Source: Verrucomicrobiota bacterium
GTDB lineage: Bacteria > Verrucomicrobiota > Verrucomicrobiia > Opitutales > Puniceicoccaceae
Direction of reading: 5' to 3'
Assembly (NCBI GenBank): GCA_038744685.1
Contig: JBCDMB010000002.1
Location: 62,001-126,000, forward strand
DNA: 64,000 bases
Part shown: positions 45,539-54,808 of the stretch, in pieces
How positions within the stretch are numbered: the first letter of the stretch is position 1
How the letters are laid out: every line of letters starts with the position of its first letter
Position numbers and translations under genes: made by a program
Notes under the pieces: generated by a model
The model's database searches: none
The model's input: the letters and a program-made list of their open reading frames with translations, nothing else
Told to the model about the DNA's origin: nothing

Positions 45539-46981
45539 CTACTGCCAAGTCCAGAGAAGCTCTGCCAACCGATCCCGTTCTCCACGGTATTCGGGATTGT
45601 CGGCCACATTGATCCGCTCTTCGGGGTGTTTTGCGTAGTCGTACAGTTCGACATCAAGGACTTGATCAGAGTCCTCCCAGCCGTCGCGCCACTCGATATA
45701 CCGGAAGCGAGCATCACGAACTGCCCGGCCCACTTTGCCACCACGATTCACGCTGTGAAAGGCCGGCTCATTCCATTCACTCGAAGAGGGGTCCTCAAGA
45801 AGCGGGCGCAGGGTCACACCATCCGTCACCTGCAGCTCCGCTATTCCGCAGAGATCAAGTAAGGTTGGAAAAAGGTCGACGGACTCGACGATCTTCTTGG
45901 TTTTTAGCCCGCGCTCATACCCAGGCGCAGAGATGATCAGTGGCGAACCGGCCGTCATTTCAAAGTTGGTCAGCTTCGTCCAGCTTCCCAAATGCCCCAG
46001 CTGGTAGCCATGGTCTGACCACAAGACGACAATCGTGTCATCTCTCAGACCCAAGCGGTCCAATTCAGCGAGAACTTTCCCGACTTGAGCATCAACAAAG
46101 CTGACGCAGGCAGCATAGGCATGCCGCAGGTGACGGGCTTCTTCTCCCTCGGGAGGGTTGTTGAAGGTAAATCCTTCCTGGTATCCCCACAGATCATGTC
46201 TCTTTCGAAGTTCGAACTGCGAAGCGCCCTCAGGCAGGCTTTCCAGTTCCGGGGTTCCCGGCAGATTATCGGGGTCGTAGAGATCCCAGTATTTTTTCGG
46301 TGCATTGAAGGGTAAATGCGGTTTGTAGAATCCAACCATGATGAAGAATGGCTGTCCCGACTGTGCCGCTTCATCCAAGACCCGAATGGCCTCTTGGGCC
46401 AACAAGCCATCCCCATAAGCTTCATCCGGAACATCGATGGGGCTCTCAGCGGCGGGGAGCTGACCTTTCTTCTTTTTCGAGTTTTCGTTTTCTCTCTCCC
46501 AAATTGCCGATAACTCTGGAGTCGCATAGCGCGAATCCAGTGATCGTCCCCACTCGTAATCGAAGCGATCCAGAACGCTTTCCTTGAATCTCCCACCCGA
46601 GAGATGCCAGATCTTCCCGAGCGATGCCGTAAAATACCCCGCATCTCCAAACGTCCTGCCGATCGTCTGAACACCGGGAACTCTGGCCCAACCACCGTTA
46701 CTCTTCGTACGCTCGGATCGGAGACTGGTCAGCAGTGCCGCCCGCGACGGGATGCAAATCGGCTGCGAAACATAGTGCTGTTCGAAAAGAATTCCCTCGC
46801 GAGCCAGTTGGTCAATGTGAGGGGTGACCATATCCTCGTATCCATAACATCCGAGCTGCGACCGGAGATCATCGATAGCGATAAATAAGACATTGGGTCG
46901 CTTATCCGCTACGGCCTTGGCTAAGGGGGCGCAGGCAAAGGCGGAAATGATACCGAGAAGGAACAGCGATCGTTTTCTCAT
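45539..46981 (-). CDS. Secreted sulfatase, iduronate-2-sulfatase-like, tandem paralogue
   Basis: A 480-residue sulfatase with signal peptide (residues 4-22, cleavage near AVA). Motifs: IAIDDLRSQLGCYGYEDM, QPICIPSRAALLTSLRSERT with catalytic Cys76, GKIWHLSGG, LWSDHGYQLGHLGSWTK. It is closest to the 44020 protein, from which it is separated by only 28 bases, and its ATG overlaps the stop of the next upstream gene by one base (TAATG), which implies translational coupling. The duplication has diverged in the region after SERT, so the two copies probably prefer different positions or sugars. Confidence 0.94.
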   Translation of the reverse strand: MRKRSLFLLGIISAFACAPLAKAVADKRPNVLFIAIDDLRSQLGCYGYEDMVTPHIDQLAREGILFEQHYVSQPICIPSRAALLTSLRSERTKSNGGWARVPGVQTIGRTFGDAGYFTASLGKIWHLSGGRFKESVLDRFDYEWGRSLDSRYATPELSAIWERENENSKKKKGQLPAAESPIDVPDEAYGDGLLAQEAIRVLDEAAQSGQPFFIMVGFYKPHLPFNAPKKYWDLYDPDNLPGTPELESLPEGASQFELRKRHDLWGYQEGFTFNNPPEGEEARHLRHAYAACVSFVDAQVGKVLAELDRLGLRDDTIVVLWSDHGYQLGHLGSWTKLTNFEMTAGSPLIISAPGYERGLKTKKIVESVDLFPTLLDLCGIAELQVTDGVTLRPLLEDPSSSEWNEPAFHSVNRGGKVGRAVRDARFRYIEWRDGWEDSDQVLDVELYDYAKHPEERINVADNPEYRGERDRLAELLWTWQ

Positions 46982-48378
46982 TACTTTTTACTCCTTTTCT
47001 TCGTCGGAAGAGGAACCGCCATCTCATCAAATGCCGGAACCGCGTCCCGGTGGGATTCGATGATTGCAGCGTATTCCGGGTTTTGGACGAGATTGTTCCA
47101 TTGGTGCGGATCTCTCTTCATATCGTAAAACTCTTCCTGCCTCTCGCCGTAGCGGATGTAGCGATAACCATCCGTCCGAATGGAAATGAATCGTTCATAA
47201 AGCGCACTGATTGCGGTGCTCTCCCAGGGAGCGTCAGGGTTTTTCAGGAGTGGCACCAGTGAGCGTCCATCCACACACTCCGGCACGGGAATTCCACAAA
47301 GCTCAGCCAGGGTGGGATAAATATCCTGCAACGAGACAAAACGTGCGCTGACCTGCCCAGGCCGCGTCAGACCGGGGACGCGGATCATCATCAGGCAGTG
47401 GGTCGCCTCCTCCCAGAGAGTTGCCTTTTGCCAGTGATTCTTTTCCCCCAAGTGAAAGCCATGATCACTGATCAAAATCACGATGGTATTGTCGCGATAA
47501 GCACTGTTATCGAGAGCATCAAGGACGCGTCCAATCTGTGCATCTGCGTAGGCAGTCGTTGCGAGATATCCCTGAACCGCTTTCGCGTGCTCCCCTGTTT
47601 TGATCGTTCGATCAACGGTCCTCTGTTTTGTAAGGACCCGCGTCGCCAAAGGTGGTAAATCGTCAAGATCGCCGTCTTTCAATTCGGGAAGGACGACCTC
47701 GTCGAGTGGAAACAAGTCGAAATACTTCTGCGGTACATACCACGGCATGTGCGGATGAAAGAGCCCACATGCGATAAAGAAGGGTTTCTCATGCTCTCTT
47801 TGAAGCTGGGCGATTGTCCGATCCGCATACTGCGTATCCCGCATCTCGCTTTCATCGAGGTGGGTCGGTCCCCAATCGTGCTCTCCCTGAGCTGCCGGAG
47901 AGTAAGGAGCGTTGGGAGGAATCGGATTTCGCCGGTGCGGCATCTCATCATCCCACGAACTCCGCATCTTCCACCCGTGCTCAATCTTTCCGTAGGATGC
48001 AGTGTAGTAGCCGGATTGCTTGAAGAGCATCGAAAGCGAGGTCGCCTCCTGCAGCGGAACACTTTGATCCGTCAAAACCGCATTGTCGTAAACTCCCGAA
48101 TTCCAAGGGCTCACCCCAGACAGGAAAGCCGTGCGGGAAGGTGAACAGTAGGGGCTGGAAGTGTAGGCATGTTCAAAGAGAACCCCGCTCTCTGCCAACT
48201 GACGAATGTTCGGCGCCACAACCTTACCGGTGTAGCGATTCTCATCTCCAAGCAGCCAGGTATTCAGGTCATCAACTGCCAGAAAAAGAACGTTCATCGG
48301 CTTTTCGCTCGCCGACAAGGAGACAACGCTTCGAAGCAGCAGAAGCGCAAATAGGAAGACAAATAGATGGGGTTTCAC
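46981..48378 (-). CDS. Secreted sulfatase, iduronate-2-sulfatase-like, CSPSR type
   Basis: A 465-residue sulfatase starting with GTG at 48378; signal peptide [18 protein letters not shown]. Motifs: [40 protein letters not shown] with catalytic Cys78, [38 protein letters not shown] and the tail with [16 protein letters not shown] place it with 49892-51382, its closest relative in the window. First gene of a minus-strand operon that runs through two further sulfatases to a GH26 enzyme. A predicted operator lies 40 bases upstream. Confidence 0.93.
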   Translation of the reverse strand: MKPHLFVFLFALLLLRSVVSLSASEKPMNVLFLAVDDLNTWLLGDENRYTGKVVAPNIRQLAESGVLFEHAYTSSPYCSPSRTAFLSGVSPWNSGVYDNAVLTDQSVPLQEATSLSMLFKQSGYYTASYGKIEHGWKMRSSWDDEMPHRRNPIPPNAPYSPAAQGEHDWGPTHLDESEMRDTQYADRTIAQLQREHEKPFFIACGLFHPHMPWYVPQKYFDLFPLDEVVLPELKDGDLDDLPPLATRVLTKQRTVDRTIKTGEHAKAVQGYLATTAYADAQIGRVLDALDNSAYRDNTIVILISDHGFHLGEKNHWQKATLWEEATHCLMMIRVPGLTRPGQVSARFVSLQDIYPTLAELCGIPVPECVDGRSLVPLLKNPDAPWESTAISALYERFISIRTDGYRYIRYGERQEEFYDMKRDPHQWNNLVQNPEYAAIIESHRDAVPAFDEMAVPLPTKKRSKK

Positions 48379-48417
48379 TGTCCGTATCGTTGTTTAGTCC
48401 CGGGTGAGCTGCAAGGG

Positions 48418-48432
48418 TGAATCGTTTATTCA
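48418..48432. promoter_or_regulatory. Candidate LacI-type operator before the 46981-48378 sulfatase operon
   Basis: TGAATCGTTTATTCA has perfect 5-base outer arms (TGAAT/ATTCA); on the minus strand it reads TGAATAAACGATTCA, matching the window's TGAWWAAACGWTT consensus. It is 40 bases upstream of the GTG start at 48378. The gap 48379-48959 (580 bases) otherwise holds one doubtful 120-codon frame and a ribosome site (AAAAGGAG at 48946-48953) for the PEP-CTERM gene. Confidence 0.5.
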
Positions 48433-48959
48433 AATTCCCAAGTAAGAATCGAGAAATACGAGCCAAGAATATTCCTGAACCAATCGACTGTCCTTTCTTT
48501 TGTTCGGCTTGCCCAACTCCTCTTGGTGTTCACGAAACCGATCAATTGCCGGCGGATAGGACTCCAACAGTGGTAGACATTTTAAACGATCTGAACGAGC
48601 TTCCTCCTATCGCAGAACCGACTCTGCCCGATCTACCATCCAAACCGCTTCTCGAAGCAAAGGGCAGCTGGTTTCGAACCAATATCGATTCCATTCAAAG
48701 AACTCTCTGGCCAACGACTACAACGTCTCGAAAATTAAAGGAAAAGTGCTTTTTGGCCTGTCCCCTTCCTGCCGATTAATTCCGTTTGTCACTTGTTGGC
48801 TACTACTAGAAAGACTCACCCGTCTTTTTATTTCTTCCATCCGCAAACTGGCCGTTCACCTTCCCTGCTTCAAACGTGTGATTCTGCTTGTCTTCACTAC
48901 CAAATGGTTCACGGTTTTGTCTGGTTCAACTTTTACTTCAAAATGAAAAGGAGCCTCCA

Positions 48960-49691
48960 ATGAATTCTTGTAAACTCATCTCCCTCCGTTCTCTTGGCTT
49001 TTTGTCTGCGGCGTCTATCTCGAGTGCGCAGATCATGGTCGATTTTGACGGCATTGACCAAGACTCCGCCCCCACGGCACCTTGGGATTGGACGATTGAT
49101 GTCGCCACGCTAGGCATCACTGTAGTCGGTGGTGGCACTCCCGATGTAGTAGGGGATTTTACTAACTCAGGATCTACCGGCACCTTTACCCTCAGCCTTT
49201 TGGGCCGTGGTGACACCGATAACTTCTACAACTTTGTGGATTACAATAGCGCCGACGCTGGAGGAATTCGTCGTATAGTCGCGAACAACGATGGTGCTGG
49301 TGTCAACGGCTCGACGAACAACGCAATCAATTCGGGCCAAGCGATTCTCTTTGAGTTTGACACGGGTAGTTTGAATTCAAACGGCAACACTTTTGTCCTC
49401 ACAGGCATTGACATTGATGGAGATTCCTCCGGCGTTCTCTACTCGTATGGGACCGGAACAACAGGAACTCAGGTAGCAACCTACGTGGACGGCATTCTTT
49501 CCACTCCGGTCGTGATCAATGATGGTGACCGCTTCGCAATTGGCAGACTGGCATCATCCGGCTCAGGAGGATTTCGAGTGGACTCCTTTTCGCTAAACCT
49601 CGTTCCAGAGCCATCTTCGTATGCTGCCATCGGCGGGTTGTGTGCGTTGGTTTTCGCTCTCTCTCGCCGCCGTCGGGCGGAGAACAGATAG
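48960..49691 (+). CDS. PEP-CTERM surface protein with a domain shared with the 55747 sulfatase
   Basis: 243 residues from ATG 48960, which has AAAAGGAG close upstream (48946-48953); a longer frame from 48888 would hide the signal peptide (SLRSLGFLSAASISSAQ). The C-terminus is a PEP-CTERM sorting signal: VPEPSSYAAIGGLCALVF then an RRRR cluster. The body is a beta-sandwich-like domain with VVGGGTPDVVGDFTNSGS, IRRIVANNDGAGVNGST and a final FRVDSFSLNLVPEPSS. These recur in the N-terminal 220 residues of the giant sulfatase at 55747-59286. Sorting should place it in the outer membrane or capsule zone; a sugar-binding role is inferred. Plus strand between two minus-strand sulfatases. Confidence 0.85.
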   Translation: MNSCKLISLRSLGFLSAASISSAQIMVDFDGIDQDSAPTAPWDWTIDVATLGITVVGGGTPDVVGDFTNSGSTGTFTLSLLGRGDTDNFYNFVDYNSADAGGIRRIVANNDGAGVNGSTNNAINSGQAILFEFDTGSLNSNGNTFVLTGIDIDGDSSGVLYSYGTGTTGTQVATYVDGILSTPVVINDGDRFAIGRLASSGSGGFRVDSFSLNLVPEPSSYAAIGGLCALVFALSRRRRAENR

Positions 49692-49891
49692 ATAAGAGCA
49701 TTTTCCCACGCGAGGGCTGCCCAGACAAAACAGAGCAGCCGCCCAAATCGTCCGGTTTTGGTGGTGCCAACGAGACTTGAATAGCCTTTGTCCGGGAAAA
49801 GAAGTTACTGGGATTTCCCGCATGGAGCTTCAGGTCGTGTTCGGTAGGATTTTTGTAGCTCCCTACAGGTGATGCTACCCTCTGTGCGCAA

Positions 49892-51382
49892 TCAGGTTTG
49901 AGACCGTCCTTTTTTCTTTCCTGCTTCCGGAGCCATTTCACTTGGGGACGGCACCCTCTTCCTCAGTTCTTCAATCGCTTCTTTGTATTCGGGATTGTCG
50001 ATTTGGTTCGTCCACTCGTAAGGATCTCTCACACAATCGTAGAACTCTTCAAACCCCGTTGAATACCGAATGTATCGATACCTTTCGGTTCGAATCGAGA
50101 TGTCGGAATCGAAGGCGGATATGGCCCGGGATGGAGTCGGTTCCGCTGGATTTCGAAGCAAGGGGACGAGCGAGGTGCCATCGAGTTGTCCTTCCGGAGG
50201 CTCGACGCCCGCCAGCTCGGTCAGAGTCGGGTAAATGTCCAAAAGAGACACGAATTGCTCGGAGACTTGTCCAGCGGAAGTCAGGCCTGGCACCCGGATC
50301 ATGAGCAACGAATGGGTCGACTCCTCCCAGAGGGTCGCCTTCTTCCAATGGAGCTTTTCTCCCAAATGCCAACCGTGGTCACTCCACAAGACGACAATCG
50401 TGTTGTCGCGGTAGGGACTTGCCTCCAGTCCGTCCAGCACACGTCCAATTTGCTCATCCGCAAACGTTGTGGCCGCCAGGTAGGCCTGAATCCCTTCTTT
50501 GTGAAGACCGCGCTCACGAATCTCCGGCAGGAAAGACATTCTTTGCACAAGCCTCTGCGCCTTGGGAGCTACATCTTCGAGATCACTCTCAAGAATCTCG
50601 GGAATCACGATTTCATCGAGCGGGTAGAGGTCGAGGTATTCCTGTGGCACATACCACGGATTATGAGGGCGGAAGATTCCGCAAGTGATGAAAAACGGCT
50701 GTGTATGTTCTTTCTGGAGTTGCTCGATCGCGAAATCCGCAAATTTCCAGTCGTTGATCTCCTCCTTGGGCAAGTGGTAAGGACCCCAGTCCGCAGTGAG
50801 GACCCTACCTGTCTTGTCGGCCGCCCATCCATTCAATGGCACGTTTGGCGGCTTGGGATCTTTAAACTGATTGAAAAAGTCATCCCAGTCACTCTTGGGA
50901 ATCTTGTAGCCATGTGAGACTTTTCCAGAACCGGCTGTGTAGTAACCTGCCTGTCGAAACAATCCTGGGAGCGATATCGAGTCACGAATCACTAGGCTGG
51001 CATCCGTTGGATAGCCGTTGTTGTAGATTCCCGAACGCCACGGTGCGATTCCCGAGAGAACCGCCGTTCGAGAGGGCGTGCAAACCGGCGATGCTGTGTA
51101 CGCTGAAACGAAATTCACGCCGCTTTCGGCCAGTCCCTTGATATTTGGCGCAACTACCCTCCCCGAGTAGCGATCTGCGTCCTCGAGCAACCAAGTGTTC
51201 AGATCATCAACAATAAGGAAAAGCACATTGGGAGGAGCAGAAGGCTCCGACTGAGACTGCGCTTGAATCGGATGAGGAACCAAAAGAGGCGAAACAATCA
51301 CCATGACTGCACATGCAATCCAAATGAATAAACCTTTATTCAAGATTTCCGACGTTCGCGGGATTTGAAGTTTTGGGGGCAT
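49892..51382 (-). CDS. Secreted sulfatase, iduronate-2-sulfatase-like, CTPSR type
   Basis: About 496 residues if the ATG at 51382 is used; a TTG at 51343 would give a cleaner signal peptide beginning NKGLFIWIACAVMVIV, and a GTG at 51403 extends it. Motifs: [40 protein letters not shown] with the catalytic cysteine near residue 101, [32 protein letters not shown]. Close relative of the 46981-48378 protein. Divergent from the sulfatase at 51590 with about 200 bases between. Active-site residues complete. Confidence 0.92.
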   Translation of the reverse strand: MPPKLQIPRTSEILNKGLFIWIACAVMVIVSPLLVPHPIQAQSQSEPSAPPNVLFLIVDDLNTWLLEDADRYSGRVVAPNIKGLAESGVNFVSAYTASPVCTPSRTAVLSGIAPWRSGIYNNGYPTDASLVIRDSISLPGLFRQAGYYTAGSGKVSHGYKIPKSDWDDFFNQFKDPKPPNVPLNGWAADKTGRVLTADWGPYHLPKEEINDWKFADFAIEQLQKEHTQPFFITCGIFRPHNPWYVPQEYLDLYPLDEIVIPEILESDLEDVAPKAQRLVQRMSFLPEIRERGLHKEGIQAYLAATTFADEQIGRVLDGLEASPYRDNTIVVLWSDHGWHLGEKLHWKKATLWEESTHSLLMIRVPGLTSAGQVSEQFVSLLDIYPTLTELAGVEPPEGQLDGTSLVPLLRNPAEPTPSRAISAFDSDISIRTERYRYIRYSTGFEEFYDCVRDPYEWTNQIDNPEYKEAIEELRKRVPSPSEMAPEAGKKKGRSQT

Positions 51383-51589
51383 TCTTCGAGTATTCTGCAG
51401 CACAAGCTGCGTCTTGGGGACTACACGTTTCTTTCTTCCTTCGACTCTCGAAAACTAAGTCTAATAAACCACGAGAGTCCAGCCCAGAGAGTCGATCAGA
51501 CTTGTCTGCTGCCCCGAAAAACTGGAATAACTGGGTTGGAAGGATTATCGATATCCAGCATCCTTTCCTCTTCCCAATCGCTGCGTCCC

Positions 51590-53146
51590 ATGAAACCCCG
51601 GCAACTCTTCTCCTTTGCTCTAAGCACCCTTTTCGGACTCCTCGTCATCGATGCACGCGCAGAACTGCGCCCGAACATACTCGTGATCATGGTTGATGAT
51701 CTCGGCTACGCGGATTTTGGATGCTATGGCAGCGAGATAGAAACTCCGAATATCGACAAACTCGCAGAAAATGGCCTGCGCTTCACTCAGTTCTACAACA
51801 CATCGAAATGCCATTCATCACGGGTAAGTCTTCTAACCGGACTGTATTGTGAGCAAGCGGGCAGCCGTAGCCTGAGCCGAGGCACCACCCTCGCTGAAGT
51901 GACGGCTAGCGCCGGCTACACAACGAGCATGAGCGGAAAGTGGCATCTGGACGGCAATCCGCTGGATTTCGGTTTCGAGCGCTACTGGGGCCATCTTTCC
52001 GGTGCAACCGACTTTTTCCGCGGAAACGAAACCTTCCGCCATGGGCGTGAGAAATGGACGGAATTCGACGAGGACTTCTACGCGACCGACGCAATGGTCG
52101 ACTTTAGTTTGGAGTTTCTCGGGGAATCGATTGATTCGGGGAAACCCTTTTTCCACTACCTCGCCTTCAATGCTCCGCATTATCCGCTACAGGCAAGAAA
52201 GGAAGACATTCTGAAATATCTGGGGCGTTATGACTCCGGATGGGAAGCCATTCGGAACAGCCGATTCGCCAAGCAGAAGGCGATCGGCCTGTTCCCGGAC
52301 GAAATGAGGTTGCCGCCGCTTCCAAACCACGTGCCGCGGTGGGAAAGTCTCTCGGACGAACAACGGGACTTCGAAAGCTTCCGGATGGCCGTCTATGCGG
52401 CCATGGTAGACAGCCTCGATCAAAACATGGGTCGGCTCGTTGATTTTCTAAAGCAGAAGGGTGTTTATGAAGACACCCTGATCATGCTGCTTTCCGATAA
52501 TGGAGCCTGCCCGTTTGATCGGACCAAAAGGATGGACAAGGCCGCTTGGGAGGGCGGCTCGCACCTTTGCTACAGCGGTAGTTGGGCCACCGTGGGTAAT
52601 ACCCCGTTCAAACACTACAAGCAGACCCAGCACGAGGGTGGAATTTCAACACCTTTCATTGTTCATTGGCCGACTGGTATTCAGAAACCGGGGACCTTCG
52701 AAACTGAACCATCCCATTTAATCGATGTTATGGCCACTGTGCTTGAAGTTTCCGGAGCTGAATATCCGGAAGAAGAGGGTATTCAGCCGCTTCAGGGCAA
52801 AACGCTTGTTCCCTTCTTCGAAGGCAAAACCCGCGAGCCGCACGAGCAACTCTTCTTTGAGTTTGCGAATTGTCGGGCGCTGAGGCAGGGCGACTGGAAG
52901 ATTGTGAGTCTCTACCATCACGACTGGGAACTTTATAATCTAGAGGAGGATCGAACCGAACAAGTCGATCTTGCAGCAGAATATCCCAAGCGGACTGAAG
53001 AAATGGTCGCCAAATGGCACGAAATGGCTGAAGGAATCGCACGCATTCCTCCAGACCGGCAGGATCCCGTCAATGGTGTTCCGGCTCCCGAGAACTGGAG
53101 AAGTTGGCACGAACCGGGAACCTATCGGCAATGGGTGCGTCCCTAG
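51590..53146 (+). CDS. Secreted sulfatase with unusual CHSSR active-site motif
   Basis: 518 residues from ATG 51590 (the frame is open from 51365, but only this start gives a signal peptide, FSFALSTLFGLLVIDARA). Motifs: IMVDDLGYADFGCYGSEIETP, TSKCHSSRVSLLTGLYCEQ with Cys74, GKWHLDGNP, LLSDNGACPFDR and GGISTPFIVHWP. The formylglycine motif C-x-P/A-x-R is C-H-S-S-R here, with serine in the third place, which is less usual for maturation. The stop codon TAG is formed by the left inverted repeat of an insertion element, so the last residues may have been altered by it. Confidence 0.9.
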   Translation: MKPRQLFSFALSTLFGLLVIDARAELRPNILVIMVDDLGYADFGCYGSEIETPNIDKLAENGLRFTQFYNTSKCHSSRVSLLTGLYCEQAGSRSLSRGTTLAEVTASAGYTTSMSGKWHLDGNPLDFGFERYWGHLSGATDFFRGNETFRHGREKWTEFDEDFYATDAMVDFSLEFLGESIDSGKPFFHYLAFNAPHYPLQARKEDILKYLGRYDSGWEAIRNSRFAKQKAIGLFPDEMRLPPLPNHVPRWESLSDEQRDFESFRMAVYAAMVDSLDQNMGRLVDFLKQKGVYEDTLIMLLSDNGACPFDRTKRMDKAAWEGGSHLCYSGSWATVGNTPFKHYKQTQHEGGISTPFIVHWPTGIQKPGTFETEPSHLIDVMATVLEVSGAEYPEEEGIQPLQGKTLVPFFEGKTREPHEQLFFEFANCRALRQGDWKIVSLYHHDWELYNLEEDRTEQVDLAAEYPKRTEEMVAKWHEMAEGIARIPPDRQDPVNGVPAPENWRSWHEPGTYRQWVRP

Positions 53147-53241
53147 CAGCCTGTCGGACTGAGCGTCTACGTGATCTTCACGGACGAAGATAGCGTCTTA
53201 GGGTTGCGGCAGATCGAAGAAGTTCCGGAGACAGGCTGCTA
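53144..53241. mobile_element. 98-base element with perfect 12-base inverted repeats
   Basis: Bounded by TAGCAGCCTGTC (53144-53155) and its perfect inverted repeat GACAGGCTGCTA (53230-53241). No coding capacity inside. The first three bases of the left repeat are the stop codon of the sulfatase gene, so the element lies exactly at the gene's end. It may be a solo pair of ends left by deletion of a transposase, or a MITE. It lies next to the transposase remnant at 53418-53557. Confidence 0.7.
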
Positions 53242-53417
53242 TTATTCGACTTTGGCGTGGCAAAGTCCAAGAGGATGGTTGAGTGTTTGCAGATGTCAGC
53301 AAGGTCTGTGAGCGAAGTCCAGCCTTCGCCTTGACAGATGTTTTCGTTTGCTACGGCGCGGCACAAGCCGCAATACGCCAGTGCGGTTGCCCTCTCCAGT
53401 CCTAAGCTTGTCGAAGG

Positions 53418-53557
53418 GCGGCTCTGAGGGACTGGCTGCCCGAAGACAATTTGGTTCACTTTCTGTTGGAAGTGATCGAGACTATGGATACGGGCGGGTT
53501 CAAGGTGAACTACCGTGGCACTGGCAGTCGGCAATATCCACCGTCAATGATGCTCTC
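53418..53557 (+). pseudogene. N-terminal fragment of an IS1182-family transposase
   Basis: In one frame the DNA encodes LRDWLPEDNLVHFLLEV, IETMDTGGFKVNYRGTGSRQ and YPPSMMLSLLV, a good match to the conserved opening of IS1182-family DDE transposases (LPEDHLVxF...YRGxGxxxYxPxMLLxLL). Coding similarity stops at about 53557, where the frame runs into the antisense of the GH26 gene. Only ~45 residues remain, so it is a dead fragment. Preceding bases 53242-53417 include AGCTTGTCGAAGG, a short motif seen in many repeats, and no gene I can name. Confidence 0.8.
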
Positions 53558-53558
53558 G

Positions 53559-54701
53559 CTACTGGTAAAGATTTGGCAAGTCGCCTTCGAAAACCGTCCA
53601 CGGGTCATTTCGAAATTTCACGAAGTCCGGGTAAATGTGCATCGTGGTTGGCTCATCATCGTAAGCAGTCCAATTGACCGGCTCTTCACTCCCCTCCGGT
53701 TTCCGACCGAACCAAGTCAACGCGAAAGCCATTTCATTAGCCACCGGATCCTCCTGAATGTTTTCCAAGAACATCTTTGTGTAGAACTGGGGATCCGTTT
53801 GCTGGCTAAACCCCCTGCGAAAGCCGAATTCTGTGATGGCCGGGATCTTATTGTGTTCGCGGGCCAACTCCACGGTGTTTCGAGCGCAGAGTAAAAACTG
53901 TTCAGGATCACCCATGTAGGCATCCATCCCCATGATATCAACGTATTCGAGATCGGGAAGACGTGAAAGATACTTTTCCTTAGTGAACGGTTTGTCCGGC
54001 GAGATGACCAGAATCAGGTTGTGCAGGTCCATTTCGTCACGGAAGAAGTCAATCGTCATCTTCCAAAGCTCATTGAACTGCTCGGGAGTGCAGGTTCGAC
54101 TCCCCCACCAGAACCAGCCACCCGTATGTTCGTGGTAAAGGCGCAAAAGAACCGGGATGGGTTTACCTTCATCGTCACGCAAATCACGGATGAATTCACC
54201 ATAGCTTCTCAGCACCTCCATGTAGGCCTGGTGGTCAGCACTGCTACGGTCGAGGACCTTGGTCACCGGATCACCCCGGTTGTCTTTGTGGGAGTCGTTG
54301 TAAGGGATCTCGAGGTCTGGATTCCGTGAGTGTGAGCTGAGGCTGATGATCACGCCGCGCCGGTGCAGTTCGGGCGCCAGTTTTTTCCAATAGTCGTAAT
54401 ATTCGGGTTTATGGAGACCAAACTCAACGACCGCCGGGTGCGCGCCAACGAGAGCGCCGGCGTCAGTCTGATCAAACCTTGGCTCTTTCTCACGATGCTC
54501 TTCCGGCTGCGTATGCTTTCCGAACGTGTAGGCCCGATATTGACCGTAAAGAAGATGGTCTTTCGCCGCCTCTCGGAGGTTTTCGTAAAGCACAATCGTC
54601 TCCGGCGTGGCATCCGGATCACTCAGAACCGTGGAAGCACTCGATGGCTTAAAGGTAGCCACGACACAGAAAAGAAAAAGTGCTGGCAGGAAACGAATCA
54701 T
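53559..54701 (-). CDS. Secreted GH26 family glycoside hydrolase, trimmed by an IS remnant
   Basis: 380 residues from ATG 54701 (a frame extension to 54779 is unlikely). Signal peptide FLPALFLFCVVATFKPSSA. Acid/base Glu191 in RLYHEHTGGWFWWG (Leu where the other copies have Pro), nucleophile Glu291 in PAITEFGFRRG. It is a close paralogue of 42825-43994 throughout, but ends after EGDLPNLY with Q and a stop supplied by the transposase fragment, missing the TFEANR tail of its relative. The catalytic core is intact, so activity is probably retained. It converges on the sulfatase at 51590-53146. Confidence 0.92.
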   Translation of the reverse strand: MIRFLPALFLFCVVATFKPSSASTVLSDPDATPETIVLYENLREAAKDHLLYGQYRAYTFGKHTQPEEHREKEPRFDQTDAGALVGAHPAVVEFGLHKPEYYDYWKKLAPELHRRGVIISLSSHSRNPDLEIPYNDSHKDNRGDPVTKVLDRSSADHQAYMEVLRSYGEFIRDLRDDEGKPIPVLLRLYHEHTGGWFWWGSRTCTPEQFNELWKMTIDFFRDEMDLHNLILVISPDKPFTKEKYLSRLPDLEYVDIMGMDAYMGDPEQFLLCARNTVELAREHNKIPAITEFGFRRGFSQQTDPQFYTKMFLENIQEDPVANEMAFALTWFGRKPEGSEEPVNWTAYDDEPTTMHIYPDFVKFRNDPWTVFEGDLPNLYQ

Positions 54702-54808
54702 TGAAGACGCCGAAATGACAAAACGGTAGAGGGACGGTGCACTTGGAATAACCCGAACCGTCTCGAAGACAGCCTCCAACCGTAACCGTTCAGGCTAGGA
54801 TGACTGCG

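Noticed and set aside
48417-48779. A 120-codon plus-strand frame upstream of the PEP-CTERM gene, with a TPTVVDILNDLNELPP segment reminiscent of sulfatase C-terminal regions
   Set aside because: No signal peptide, no ribosome site, proline-rich and without conserved motifs; it also overlaps a predicted operator. It could be a decayed fragment, but the evidence is too thin.
51325-51342. TGAATAAACCTTTATTCA, a palindrome with 8-base arms resembling the operator consensus
   Set aside because: It has CC rather than CG in the centre and lies within the likely N-terminal coding region of the 49892 sulfatase, so it was not added to the operator set.
53178-53534. A 118-codon minus-strand frame across the IS debris
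   Set aside because: It runs antisense to the transposase fragment and across an inverted repeat; the translation has no recognised family.
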